A program made the position numbers and the translations under genes. A DNA stretch of 14,148 bases from Spirochaetota bacterium. GTDB taxonomy: Bacteria; Spirochaetota; B62-G9. Numbering within the stretch: position 1 is the stretch's first letter; each line of letters begins with the position of its first letter. Location of the stretch: the NCBI GenBank assembly GCA_026990615.1, contig JALXDB010000375.1, positions 1 to 14,148 of the forward strand. The letters run 5' to 3'. Positions 6,264-14,148 of the stretch are shown here, in pieces. The notes beneath the pieces are model-generated. The model made no database searches, was not told where the DNA came from, and saw only the letters and a program-made list of their open reading frames with translations.

Positions 6264-7019
6264 ATGGGGTATCTGCTTGAAGTTAAAAATCTTACAAAGA
6301 GATTCGGCGGACTGGTTGCCGTAAACAATGTAAGCCTCGGAGTAAATGCAGGAGAGGTGGTTGGCCTTTTGGGAGACAACGGTGCAGGTAAATCTACCCT
6401 TATAAAAATGATTTCAGGAGTATACAAACCCGACGGAGGAAAAATATTCTTTCAGGGCAGAGAGGTAAATATTGAAAATCCAATGGACGCCCTGTCAATG
6501 GGGATAGAGACTATATATCAGGACCTGGCCCTGGCCGAAAACCTCAACGTATATTCAAATATATTTCTTGGGAGGGAAAAACTCAAGAAAATACTCGGTT
6601 TAATCAAGGTTCTTGACCATGATTATATGATGCAGGAATCGGAAAAGGTTTTAAAACGTCTGGATATTCAGATTCCTTCACTCAAGAACAAAATACGTAT
6701 GCTTTCAGGTGGGCAGCGACAGGCAGTGGCAATATCAAGATCTATCTACTGGGATGCCAAGTTCCTGATAATGGACGAACCAACAGCCGCTTTAGGCATA
6801 GCAGAGCAGAAGAAAGTACTTGATCTTGTTAACCTCTTAAAATCACAAGGAATAGGCATAATAATCATAAGCCATCAGCTCCATGACGTTTTCTCTGTAG
6901 CCGACAGACTTGTAATTATGAGAAGGGGAGTAAAGGTAGCCGAAAGGATTACGAAAGAGACGAATCCGGACGAGGTTGTAGGATTAATTGTGGGTGCTGA
7001 AACCGTCGAACAGACATAA
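6264..7019 (+). CDS. Sugar ABC transporter ATPase (single nucleotide-binding domain, RbsA/FrcA-like)
   Basis: This 251-residue cytoplasmic ATPase powers the CUT2 permeases. Motifs in order are Walker A GDNGAGKST (37-45), Q-loop Q86 (IYQDLAL), signature LSGGQ (147-151), Walker B FLIMDE (167-172) with catalytic E172, and H-loop H204. The A-loop region has FGGLVAV. Classic RbsA/XylG/MglA proteins of this family are about 500 residues with two fused ATPase halves; this one is a single half, as in FrcA-type systems, so it must act as a dimer. The ATG lies 9 nt after AAGGAG (6249-6254), which sits inside the end of permease 2. The kinase gene follows after 86 bp. Confidence 0.95.
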   Translation: MGYLLEVKNLTKRFGGLVAVNNVSLGVNAGEVVGLLGDNGAGKSTLIKMISGVYKPDGGKIFFQGREVNIENPMDALSMGIETIYQDLALAENLNVYSNIFLGREKLKKILGLIKVLDHDYMMQESEKVLKRLDIQIPSLKNKIRMLSGGQRQAVAISRSIYWDAKFLIMDEPTAALGIAEQKKVLDLVNLLKSQGIGIIIISHQLHDVFSVADRLVIMRRGVKVAERITKETNPDEVVGLIVGAETVEQT

Positions 7020-7042
7020 TAAAGTATTGCCAGAACCTCTAA

Positions 7043-7071
7043 TTGGAGATTATAATCGGGTATTGTATAAA
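7043..7071 (+). promoter_or_regulatory. Possible promoter of the kinase gene
   Basis: TTGGAG (7043-7048), a 17-nt spacer and TATAAA (7066-7071, 5/6) would start transcription near 7078, leaving about 28 nt to the kinase ATG. A second TATAAT lies at 7077-7082. The -35 match is poor. If real, it would keep the two-component genes expressed independently of the sigma-54 promoter. Confidence 0.3.
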
Positions 7072-7105
7072 ACAGCTATAATTTGCAAAATCGCAGATTG
7101 TTCAT

Positions 7106-9211
7106 ATGAAACTATTCACAAAAACCCTCCTTTTTTTTATCGTACTTATAATCCTCGAAGCATTATTAACCCTTGTTCTCATCACAAAGATCATCAGCAA
7201 AAACAACTATGAAAGTTCCAGGGTAGAACTACAGGATGAAGTATCTCTGATATACGACAGCCATAATTCTTGGAAGAGAAGATTCTGGGCCAGCCTGATA
7301 GATATCAAAAGGAATAAAAAGCTGTATGAACTTGCATCCATGCGGAACGACTTTTCTAAAAGAAGGCTGATCTATCTTCTCATGTCAAACTACATAAGAT
7401 CGGGTATAGATTACATTATCCTGAAAAATGGGGCAAAAAGTTACACCATAAATCTGATAAATGACAATCAGTCACTGTTAGAATCCTCCAATTTTAAAAA
7501 AAGAAAACCCCATCCATATCTGGAGATAAGGGAAATAAACTCCAGATTATTTCTCGTGGGAATTGTAAGAATTGGAAATTACGATAACTACTACGACATC
7601 TTTTTAATCAAAAAGATTGATTCTACATACTGCAATTACCTTACCGTAAACCGTCCTTCTAGAGTGATTTTCTTCACATCAGATGCTGGGATAGTGACAA
7701 CAAATTCAAAAGATTTTCACAGTCTTGTAAAAAAATTAAAACCAACTCCATCATACAGCGAAATATACAATTTTGAATTAAATAAGAACTACTATAATAT
7801 CGGGGTACAGCAACTTGAACCGGTGTTGCCAAAAAGAGATGCTCTGTACATGGCCGTCATACTATCCAACGATCCGTATATTCAGAGAATTACATCAATT
7901 AGAAATACAGCCTTCTTCGTTACTTTTTTTGTTAGTGTACTGTCGATTTTTATTAGCTTTTTTCTATCCAAAAATATAACAAATCCGATCAAGGCTCTTC
8001 TCGATGCCATGAACAATCTAAAATACGGGAAGAAACAGTTAATTCCAACAATAAAGGTTAAAAGTGAGATACGGGAACTTTTCAATGGATTCAATGAAAT
8101 GTCCACCAGGCTTGCAGAGGATAAAACCATAATGGAAAATTACATAACCGAGATAAAGCTGCTAAATGACTTTAATGAAAAAATATTCAACTCGCTGCAT
8201 GCCGGCATGCTCATTCTTGACAGGGATAAAAATATCCTCAAGGCAAATAACTACTTCTGCAGGACATTTTCCAAAAAAGAAGATGAAATACTCGGCAGCA
8301 GTATCGAAGATTTAAATCTGCCGATAGTCGATCCTGAGATATTAAAAGATATAGTGAGCATTCTAAACGGGAAGATTAAATACAAAAACAGAATCGTCAG
8401 ATACAGGGAGAACCATATCTTTGAAATAAAACTCTACCAGCTCATTTCAAATCAGCCGGACTCTGATACACCTGCAGGATGTATCTTTGTAGCGGAGGAT
8501 ATAAGCAAAAAGATAGAGTTTGAAGAGAAAATTTTCCGGGCCGAAAAGCTGTCGTCGCTCAGCCTTCTAACAGCAGGAGTCGCCCATGAGATAAATAACC
8601 CGTTAAGCTCAATAATGAGCAATGTTCAGAACCTCCTCGATGATGAGAGTGATGAAAACAGAATGGTATCTCTTAAATGGATAGAACAGGAAACAAGAAG
8701 AATAGCTAAAATCATCCACGAACTTCTTACCTTTTCATCTGTATCTTCGGAAAGAGCTCCAACTATAGACGTTAACGATACAATAAAACAGGTTACAAGA
8801 TTAATTCAATACTCCATATCCAGAAATAAAAACATAGAGATTATTCACGATCTTGAGAAGCCAATTCCTCAGATCAAAATAGACGAAGACGAGCTCAAGC
8901 AGGTGATTATCAATATCATAAATAATTCTATCCATGCGATAGAGAAAGACGGCAAAATTACAATAAAAACTCACTTTGACAGAAAAAACGGGAAAGTCGA
9001 AATTACAATTACCGACACGGGAAGCGGCATCCCGGATGAAATAATACCCAAAATATTCGATCCTTTTTTTACCACTAAGAAAAACGGCATGGGAACGGGA
9101 CTCGGACTTTCGATAGTGTACGGTATTGTAAAAAAATACGGAGGAAATATACATATAAGGAGTAAATTAAACAGGGGAACAAGTATTACACTTGATATCC
9201 CCATCGTTTAA
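7106..9211 (+). CDS. Membrane sensor histidine kinase (NtrB/AtoS-like, with HAMP and PAS)
   Basis: A 701-residue inner-membrane kinase. Layout: TM1 about 7-29; extracytoplasmic sensor about 30-265 (roughly 235 residues, no family recognised, Cache-like by size); TM2 about 268-287; HAMP about 288-340; a short coiled segment; PAS about 350-470; HisKA with phospho-acceptor H494 in GVAHEINNPL; HATPase_c with N-box NIINNS (603-608), DTGSGIP (637-643), FDPFF (651-655) and GTGLGLS (663-669). The HEINNPL and FDPFFTTK style is that of kinases partnered with NtrC-type regulators, and the gene for one follows. The stimulus is unknown; the transporter ligand, free or bound to its receptor, is the obvious candidate (inference). 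The ATG at 7106 is the only reasonable start, since an in-frame stop lies at 7079, but it has no clear SD, implying weak translation. Confidence 0.93.
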   Translation: MKLFTKTLLFFIVLIILEALLTLVLITKIISKNNYESSRVELQDEVSLIYDSHNSWKRRFWASLIDIKRNKKLYELASMRNDFSKRRLIYLLMSNYIRSGIDYIILKNGAKSYTINLINDNQSLLESSNFKKRKPHPYLEIREINSRLFLVGIVRIGNYDNYYDIFLIKKIDSTYCNYLTVNRPSRVIFFTSDAGIVTTNSKDFHSLVKKLKPTPSYSEIYNFELNKNYYNIGVQQLEPVLPKRDALYMAVILSNDPYIQRITSIRNTAFFVTFFVSVLSIFISFFLSKNITNPIKALLDAMNNLKYGKKQLIPTIKVKSEIRELFNGFNEMSTRLAEDKTIMENYITEIKLLNDFNEKIFNSLHAGMLILDRDKNILKANNYFCRTFSKKEDEILGSSIEDLNLPIVDPEILKDIVSILNGKIKYKNRIVRYRENHIFEIKLYQLISNQPDSDTPAGCIFVAEDISKKIEFEEKIFRAEKLSSLSLLTAGVAHEINNPLSSIMSNVQNLLDDESDENRMVSLKWIEQETRRIAKIIHELLTFSSVSSERAPTIDVNDTIKQVTRLIQYSISRNKNIEIIHDLEKPIPQIKIDEDELKQVIINIINNSIHAIEKDGKITIKTHFDRKNGKVEITITDTGSGIPDEIIPKIFDPFFTTKKNGMGTGLGLSIVYGIVKKYGGNIHIRSKLNRGTSITLDIPIV

Positions 9212-9227
9212 AGTTCATTAAAATTAT

Positions 9228-9256
9228 TTAAAATTAGATTATTTTCTGTATATTAT
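9228..9256 (+). promoter_or_regulatory. Possible promoter of the response-regulator gene
   Basis: TTAAAA (9228-9233, 4/6), a 17-nt spacer and TATTAT (9251-9256, 5/6) lie in the 139-bp gap between kinase and regulator genes. The start would be near 9263. The gap is very AT-rich, so this may be chance. I see no terminator in the gap. Confidence 0.27.
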
Positions 9257-9350
9257 ATTTAATCATTTGCCTAAAATATTCACCATGTAATGTTTTATAC
9301 CTGGACAATCTATAGATACAGATCAGGAGAACACTACAATACAAACAGCC

Positions 9351-10784
9351 ATGGAAAGAAACTATTCGGTTTTAATTGTAGATGACGAAGAAGGGATACG
9401 TCATGGATTAAAAACATTTTTCAACAGGCGCAATTTCGACGTATACACAGCAGAGGATTTTGACGCTGCCCTTAATATTGCCAGATCGAACAGTTTGGAT
9501 GCTGCCATTATAGACCTGAAGCTCAAAGGCAGTAGAACCGGCATCGATTTAATCTCCGAATTGAAGAATATCGAACCTGAAATTGTTATTGTGGTTATAA
9601 CAGGGTATGGCAGTGTGGATACTGCAGTTACCTCCATGAAAATTGGAGCAGCAGACTATATTTTAAAACCCATAGATAATCAGAAATTATACGACATAAT
9701 CATTAAAAATCTTGAATTAAGAAATCTTAAAAACGAAAATATATATCTAAAAAGCGAGCTCTTTACCAGATACACCCCTTTTGATTTCATAACTGCAAAC
9801 AAAGAACTCAAAGACATCATAGCCCGTATAGACAAAATAAAGAATAACCCCGTTACAATCCTGATAATGGGTGAGACGGGCACCGGAAAGGAGATGCTTG
9901 CAAGATACATACACTTTACAAGCAACAGAAGGGAGAACCAGTTCGTTCCGATAAACTGCGCAGCTCTCAGCAAAGAACTTCTGTTAAGCGAGCTTTTCGG
10001 CCACGAAAAAGGTGCCTTTACCGGGGCAACGAGCAGAAAGATCGGGAAATTCGAGATTGCCCATGGAGGTACCCTGTTTCTTGATGAAATTGGAGATATG
10101 TCCCCCGATGTGCAGGCAAAACTTCTCAGGGTTATTGAAGAGCATAGCTTTGAAAGGGTCGGAGGCGTAAAGAAAATAAATGTGGATGTAAGGATTATTG
10201 CAGCTACAAACCGGGACCTTAACGAACTCATAAAGGAAGGTCAGTTCCGTGAAGATCTGTTCTACAGAATCAATGTGTTTTCCTTTGAAATACCTCCCCT
10301 CAAAAACAGGAAAGAGGACATACCCCTGCTGATCAAGCATTTTATCAACAAATACAACAAAAGATACAAAAAACACATAAAAGACTTCGATAAAGATGCA
10401 TACAGTGCATTTATATCCCACAACTGGCCCGGAAATGTTAGAGAACTGGAAAATGTAATTAATCAGGCTGTACTGCTCACCGATAAGGAGATTGTTACAC
10501 TGGAAAACCTCATAAAGAGTCGTATCTTCGTTCCTTATCTCATTGATTACAATGAAATGGAAGGTTTTGATCCCGACAGTATAAAAGATTTAAAAAGCAC
10601 AATAGAAAGTATAACAGAATCCTATGAAAAAAGAATACTTTTACACTTTCTCAGAAAAAACAATTTCAACAAATCAAAAACAGCAAAAAGACTCGGTATA
10701 ACCAGAAAAACCCTCGATGCAAAGATAAAAAATCTCGGCATTTCCGATATATCCGGAGGTGATATTAATAAAATTGAGTACTAA
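9351..10784 (+). CDS. NtrC-family sigma-54-dependent response regulator
   Basis: A 477-residue activator with three domains. The receiver (about 5-120) has acidic D11/D12, phospho-acceptor D55, T84 and K106, all intact. The AAA+ domain (about 143-380) has Walker A GETGTGKE (174-181), the sigma-54 contact loop GAFTGA (221-226), Walker B TLFLDEIGD (241-249), and RVGGV and FREDLFYR further on. The C-terminal Fis-type helix-turn-helix is FNKSKTAKRLGITRKTLDAK (439-458). Phosphorylated by the preceding kinase, it should oligomerise on enhancer DNA and use ATP to open sigma-54 promoters; the promoter at 2807-2822 is the likely target (inference). The ATG at 9351 has no close SD: AGGAGA ends 20 nt upstream. 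An in-frame ATA at 9339, 8 nt after AGGAGA, is a conceivable rare start adding four residues. Confidence 0.95.
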   Translation: MERNYSVLIVDDEEGIRHGLKTFFNRRNFDVYTAEDFDAALNIARSNSLDAAIIDLKLKGSRTGIDLISELKNIEPEIVIVVITGYGSVDTAVTSMKIGAADYILKPIDNQKLYDIIIKNLELRNLKNENIYLKSELFTRYTPFDFITANKELKDIIARIDKIKNNPVTILIMGETGTGKEMLARYIHFTSNRRENQFVPINCAALSKELLLSELFGHEKGAFTGATSRKIGKFEIAHGGTLFLDEIGDMSPDVQAKLLRVIEEHSFERVGGVKKINVDVRIIAATNRDLNELIKEGQFREDLFYRINVFSFEIPPLKNRKEDIPLLIKHFINKYNKRYKKHIKDFDKDAYSAFISHNWPGNVRELENVINQAVLLTDKEIVTLENLIKSRIFVPYLIDYNEMEGFDPDSIKDLKSTIESITESYEKRILLHFLRKNNFNKSKTAKRLGITRKTLDAKIKNLGISDISGGDINKIEY

Positions 10785-11631
10785 TTCATATTTCAGTTCG
10801 GATAACCGCAGGGGGATACTTCTATTTGTCCTCACGAGTATAATGTGGAGCAGTAGCGGAGTTTTGATAAAACTTATATCCTGGAACCCCGTATCCATAG
10901 CCGGAGCAAGAAGCATAATTGCGGCTGTGGTAATTGCCCCTTTTATTGATTTTAAAAAGTTCGAATTCACGATATTCAACATTTTGTCAGGATTTTCATT
11001 TACCGCCACGGTCATACTTTTTGTTAGCGCCACAAAAACAACTACGGCCGCAAATGCAATAATTCTCCAGTACACAGCCCCTATCTATACAGCTCTCTTT
11101 TCCTGGCCTCTGCTCAGAGAAAGGGTTAGACCTTACGATATCATCTTCACCGTTACTGCAACCACAGGCATAACCCTGTTTTTTATGGATATAACATCAA
11201 AAGGCCAGATTATCGGCAATGTAATGGCTCTTTTCAGCGGCCTGAGTTTTGCCTGGTTTTACATCCTCATGAGAAAACAGAGGGAATCATCACCTATAAA
11301 CTCTGCCTTCATTGGCAATATCCTAACCTTTTTAATAAGTCTGCCCTTCATTATTCTACATCCACTGAAAGAGACCACTGGCTTTATTTTTTTACTTATT
11401 CTTGGAGTTTTTCAGATGGGAATTCCGATGCTTTTTTACTCAATAGGTATAAAACATGTAACAGCCCTGAATGCAATCCTGATTTCAACACTGGAGCCAA
11501 TTCTTAACCCTATATGGGTGTTTTTATTTGTTCATGAAAAACCGGGCTACTGGTCATTTATAGGAGGTACCCTTGTAATAGCTTCAATTGTACTTAGGCA
11601 GATAGTAAGCATTAAAAAAGGACAAGCTTAA
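10774..11631 (+). CDS. EamA/DMT-superfamily membrane transporter
   Basis: An inner-membrane protein of about 285 residues with some ten hydrophobic helices arranged as two EamA repeats. The first repeat runs from ILLFVLTSIMWSSSGVLIK to TATTGITLFFM and contains LQYTAPIYTALFSWPLLRE. The second starts at GNVMALFSGLSFAWFYILM and contains ISTLEPILNPIWVFLFVHE. Known members export amino acids, nucleotides, sugars or metabolites; the substrate cannot be told. The frame overlaps the end of the regulator gene. I chose TTG at 10774, 14 nt after GGAGG (10755-10759); an upstream in-frame GTG at 10759 overlaps that SD and has no other. An in-frame ATA at 10768 has the best spacing (8 nt). The overlap suggests translational coupling with the regulator. 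Confidence 0.9.
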   Translation: MSTNSYFSSDNRRGILLFVLTSIMWSSSGVLIKLISWNPVSIAGARSIIAAVVIAPFIDFKKFEFTIFNILSGFSFTATVILFVSATKTTTAANAIILQYTAPIYTALFSWPLLRERVRPYDIIFTVTATTGITLFFMDITSKGQIIGNVMALFSGLSFAWFYILMRKQRESSPINSAFIGNILTFLISLPFIILHPLKETTGFIFLLILGVFQMGIPMLFYSIGIKHVTALNAILISTLEPILNPIWVFLFVHEKPGYWSFIGGTLVIASIVLRQIVSIKKGQA

Positions 11632-11635
11632 ACAA

Positions 11636-13999
11636 CTATTCTGCAAAGATTAGCTTCTCCACCTCATTCATGCTCTTAACAAGATGAAACTCTATTCCCT
11701 TTTTGATGTAGTCAGGTATCTCGTTAAGGTCTTTCTGGTTTTCTTTGGGCATTATCAATTCCTTGATTCTCGCCCTTTTGGCTGCTATCACCTTCTCTTT
11801 GATACCACCGACTGGAAGTACATTACCGACGAGGGAAAGTTCCCCTGTCATGGCCAGTTTACTTTTGATTTTTCTACCTGTTATGAGCGAAAGCATTGCG
11901 GAGGCCATGGTAATACCGGCAGACGGGCCGTCCTTCGGAGTTGCTCCTGCCGGAACATGGAGATGTATAAAATTATGTTCAAAAAGATTTTCTTTTACCT
12001 TGTACTTGAGCATTATCGATCTAACATAGGATAGGGCTATATTGGCCGATTCGACCATAACATCACCCAGACTACCCGTTAGCTTGAGGTCTCCTTTGCC
12101 GGGAATAAGAATAGACTCAACTGTAAGAGTTGCTCCACCAAGAGGCGTCCATGCAAGGCCGATGGCAATACCCGGTCTTGTTATTCTGTTGGATATCTCC
12201 TCAACAAAAACTCTCTCTCCGAGAAAGTCCTTTATATTCTCCTTTTTCACCACGAAGGGGAAAGTAATCTCTTTTTCAAGGTACTTTCTTGCTATCTTCC
12301 TGTTTATCTTGTCTATTGCCTTTTCAAAGTTTCTGAGACCTGCCTCTTTTACGTAGCCCTGAAGGATTTCCTTGAGGGCCGACCTATCAAACTTAACATC
12401 CTCCTTTTTTAAACCGTGCTTCTCAATAGACCTCGGAATAATATACCTTTTTCCTATTTCAATTTTTTCTTCCTCAATATATCCCGAGAGCCTAATAACC
12501 TCCATTCTGTCAAGAAGGGGAGAAGGAATTGTATCCAGGGTGTTTGCGGTTGTTATAAATAGAATATTGGACAGGTCAAACGGTACATCAAGGTAGTGGT
12601 CTCTAAATTCAACATTCTGTTCGGGGTCAAGAACTTCAAGGAGGGCTGAAGACGGGTCCCCCTGAAAACTTACTCCCAGCTTGTCAATCTCATCAAGCAT
12701 AATAACCGGATTTTTTGTTTTAACTATTTTTAAAGCCTGTATAATCTTTCCCGGCATAGCTCCAATATAGGTTCGCCTGTGCCCTTTTATCTCGGCCTCA
12801 TCCCTCATACCTCCGAGGGAAAACCTGAAAAACTTTCTGTTCATTGCCCTCGCTATTGATCTACCTACAGAAGTTTTACCAACACCGGGAGGACCAACCA
12901 GACAGAGGATTGAACCTTTCGCCTCTGGTTTAAGCTTTCTAATAGATAGAAATTCCAGTATCCTCTCTTTAACCTCATCAAGGTCGTAATGATCCTCGTT
13001 CAGTATCTTTCTTGCCTTCGGAATATCAATATTCTCGGGAGAATAGGTGTTCCAGGGGAGCGAAGTGATTATCTCCAGATAATTTCTTATTACGGGGTAC
13101 TCCGGCGAATGAGAATCCGTAAGACTCAGTTTCTCTAACTCCTCATAGGCCTTCTCCTTTGCTTCTCCCTCCAGATGCAGTGAATCAAGGAGCTCTTTAA
13201 ACTTTCTGTAGTCACTGCTCTTGGCATCGACATCCATCCCGAGTTCTTTTTTAATAGCCTTGAGCTGCTCTTTAAGGAAGAATTCTCTCTGCTGTTTGGT
13301 AACCTTCTCATTAATCTGGTCCTGAATCTTTTTCTGCAGCTTCATCAATTCTTTCTCTTTGTGTAGCAGCGTTAAGACCTTTTCAATTCGCTCTTTTATA
13401 TCGAAAGTTTCAAGTATCTTCTGCTGCTCCTCCCTGTCTATATTAAGGATGGATGCAATAAAATCAGCAACCTTTTCCGCCCCATCCAGATTAGCCATGT
13501 TCAACTTTATCTCTTCGGTGAAAAACGGGTTGTTATCGGAGACTTCTTTTATTTCAGCGTAAAGGGTTCTTATTAAAGCCTGAAGCTCATCATCCTTTTC
13601 AACCTTTTCCTCGGGGTAGCTGACAGCAGCGGTAATGTACGGTTCAAGCGATAAAAACTTTTTTATTTCAAATCGTTTTAAAGTGTTTATAAATATGTTG
13701 ACCTTGCCGTCGGGCAGATTGATCTTCTTAACAATTTTGGCAACCGTTCCAACTCTGAAAAAGTTCTCATCTGTATCCTTATCAAGGTCGGGATTCTTCA
13801 CCAGCACCAGACCTATAAACCCGTCTCCCTCCATAACCTTTTCAATTGTTTTTATATATTTCTCTCCTCCTATAATAAGAGGCATAAAGATAGCCGGAAA
13901 TATGGGCCTGCTCTTCATGGGGACTATATACAACTTTTGAGGCAGCATCTTTTCAACAGATACGAGAGTTTTATTTTCACCTATGCCCATTGCATCCAT
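11636..13999 (-). CDS. lon: ATP-dependent Lon protease
   Basis: Lon is a cytoplasmic homo-oligomer that unfolds and degrades damaged and short-lived regulatory proteins. Its 787 residues are normal for bacterial LonA. Layout: N-terminal substrate-binding domain (about 22-215); helical coiled segment (about 215-300, with QQREFFLKEQLKAIKKELG); AAA+ with Walker A GPPGVGKT (369-376) and Walker B VIMLDEID (432-439), plus GGMRDEAEIKGHRRTYIGAMPG between them; and the C-terminal serine-lysine protease domain. The catalytic serine is S693 in KDGPSAG and the lysine K736 in GGIKEK, 43 residues apart as in E. coli Lon (S679/K722). The ATG at 13999 lies 7 nt after AAAGGAG (minus strand). It converges with the EamA gene, with 4 bp between stop codons. 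Confidence 0.98.
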   Translation of the reverse strand: MDAMGIGENKTLVSVEKMLPQKLYIVPMKSRPIFPAIFMPLIIGGEKYIKTIEKVMEGDGFIGLVLVKNPDLDKDTDENFFRVGTVAKIVKKINLPDGKVNIFINTLKRFEIKKFLSLEPYITAAVSYPEEKVEKDDELQALIRTLYAEIKEVSDNNPFFTEEIKLNMANLDGAEKVADFIASILNIDREEQQKILETFDIKERIEKVLTLLHKEKELMKLQKKIQDQINEKVTKQQREFFLKEQLKAIKKELGMDVDAKSSDYRKFKELLDSLHLEGEAKEKAYEELEKLSLTDSHSPEYPVIRNYLEIITSLPWNTYSPENIDIPKARKILNEDHYDLDEVKERILEFLSIRKLKPEAKGSILCLVGPPGVGKTSVGRSIARAMNRKFFRFSLGGMRDEAEIKGHRRTYIGAMPGKIIQALKIVKTKNPVIMLDEIDKLGVSFQGDPSSALLEVLDPEQNVEFRDHYLDVPFDLSNILFITTANTLDTIPSPLLDRMEVIRLSGYIEEEKIEIGKRYIIPRSIEKHGLKKEDVKFDRSALKEILQGYVKEAGLRNFEKAIDKINRKIARKYLEKEITFPFVVKKENIKDFLGERVFVEEISNRITRPGIAIGLAWTPLGGATLTVESILIPGKGDLKLTGSLGDVMVESANIALSYVRSIMLKYKVKENLFEHNFIHLHVPAGATPKDGPSAGITMASAMLSLITGRKIKSKLAMTGELSLVGNVLPVGGIKEKVIAAKRARIKELIMPKENQKDLNEIPDYIKKGIEFHLVKSMNEVEKLIFAE

Positions 14000-14148
14000 T
14001 TAACAGCTCCTTTCTTGTAGTATTTATTGGATTAGTTTCACCTATATTCTAATATAATATAATAAAAATTATAATAAAAATCGGTATATCCCGGACTACA
14101 GAAATTATATTTTAACAGGTACCAGCAAATACCGGCTAATTCTCACTC
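14000..14148 (-). other. Upstream region of lon
   Basis: Very AT-rich, with runs of TATTATAAT-like sequence that could hold a -10, but no -35 partner at normal spacing. I see no CIRCE element and no sigma-32-like heat-shock promoter. The only firm element is the SD AAAGGAG at 14013-14007. No gene is visible in the last 100 bp. Confidence 0.4.

Noticed and set aside
9267..9299. TTGCCT ... TTTATA as a promoter of the regulator gene
   Set aside because: Spacing is 21 nt, and the closer -10 candidate (TAATGT) is poor; the pair at 9228-9256 is better.
9680..10231. 183-codon open frame antisense to the response-regulator gene
   Set aside because: It reads the complement of the AAA+ domain, with no motif of its own; the plus-strand protein has every expected catalytic motif.
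1..14148. Mobile elements, CRISPR arrays, tRNA or rRNA genes, toxin-antitoxin or phage-defence genes
   Set aside because: No transposase or integrase motifs, no regular direct repeats, no cloverleaf and no unexplained gene-length gap were found on either strand.

Overview
The window is an AT-rich, gene-dense chromosomal segment from a diderm bacterium. A spirochaete or spirochaete-like lineage is my best guess, but a weak one. It rests on the solute-binding protein, whose signal peptide ends in AAGQKEEE with no lipobox cysteine, a style I associate with Spirochaetota, and on the presence of sigma-54-type control. I see no mobile elements, rRNA, tRNA or CRISPR, and no gene is visibly broken. 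One gene is cut by the window edge.

Left end (1-2628): a TetR-family regulator (minus strand, C-terminus outside the window) has a promoter with an imperfect palindrome next to its -10. Next comes tyrosyl-tRNA synthetase (tyrS, minus), and divergent from it an orphan protein made only of a pyruvate-kinase C-terminal-type domain.

Centre (2629-10784): this is the most interesting part. A ribose/CUT2-type sugar ABC transporter is encoded in the order binding protein, permease 1, permease 2, single-domain ATPase. It is followed by a membrane histidine kinase and an NtrC-family response regulator carrying the sigma-54 contact motif GAFTGA. The binding-protein gene is preceded by a consensus -24/-12 (sigma-54) promoter, TGGCAC-N5-TTGCT, at 2807-2822. 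About 160 bp upstream of its predicted start is a perfect 14-bp inverted repeat (2653-2694), where an enhancer for an NtrC-type activator would be expected. This suggests a self-contained circuit in which the kinase and regulator detect a sugar or its binding protein and switch on sigma-54 transcription of the transporter. CUT2 transporters are usually controlled by LacI-type repressors, and none is present here. A strong intrinsic terminator between the binding-protein and permease genes probably sets a high binding-protein to membrane-component ratio.

Right end (10774-14148): an EamA/DMT-family exporter gene overlaps the end of the regulator gene. It converges, with only 4 bp between stop codons, on lon, the ATP-dependent protease gene (minus strand). 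The last 149 bp are the lon upstream region.
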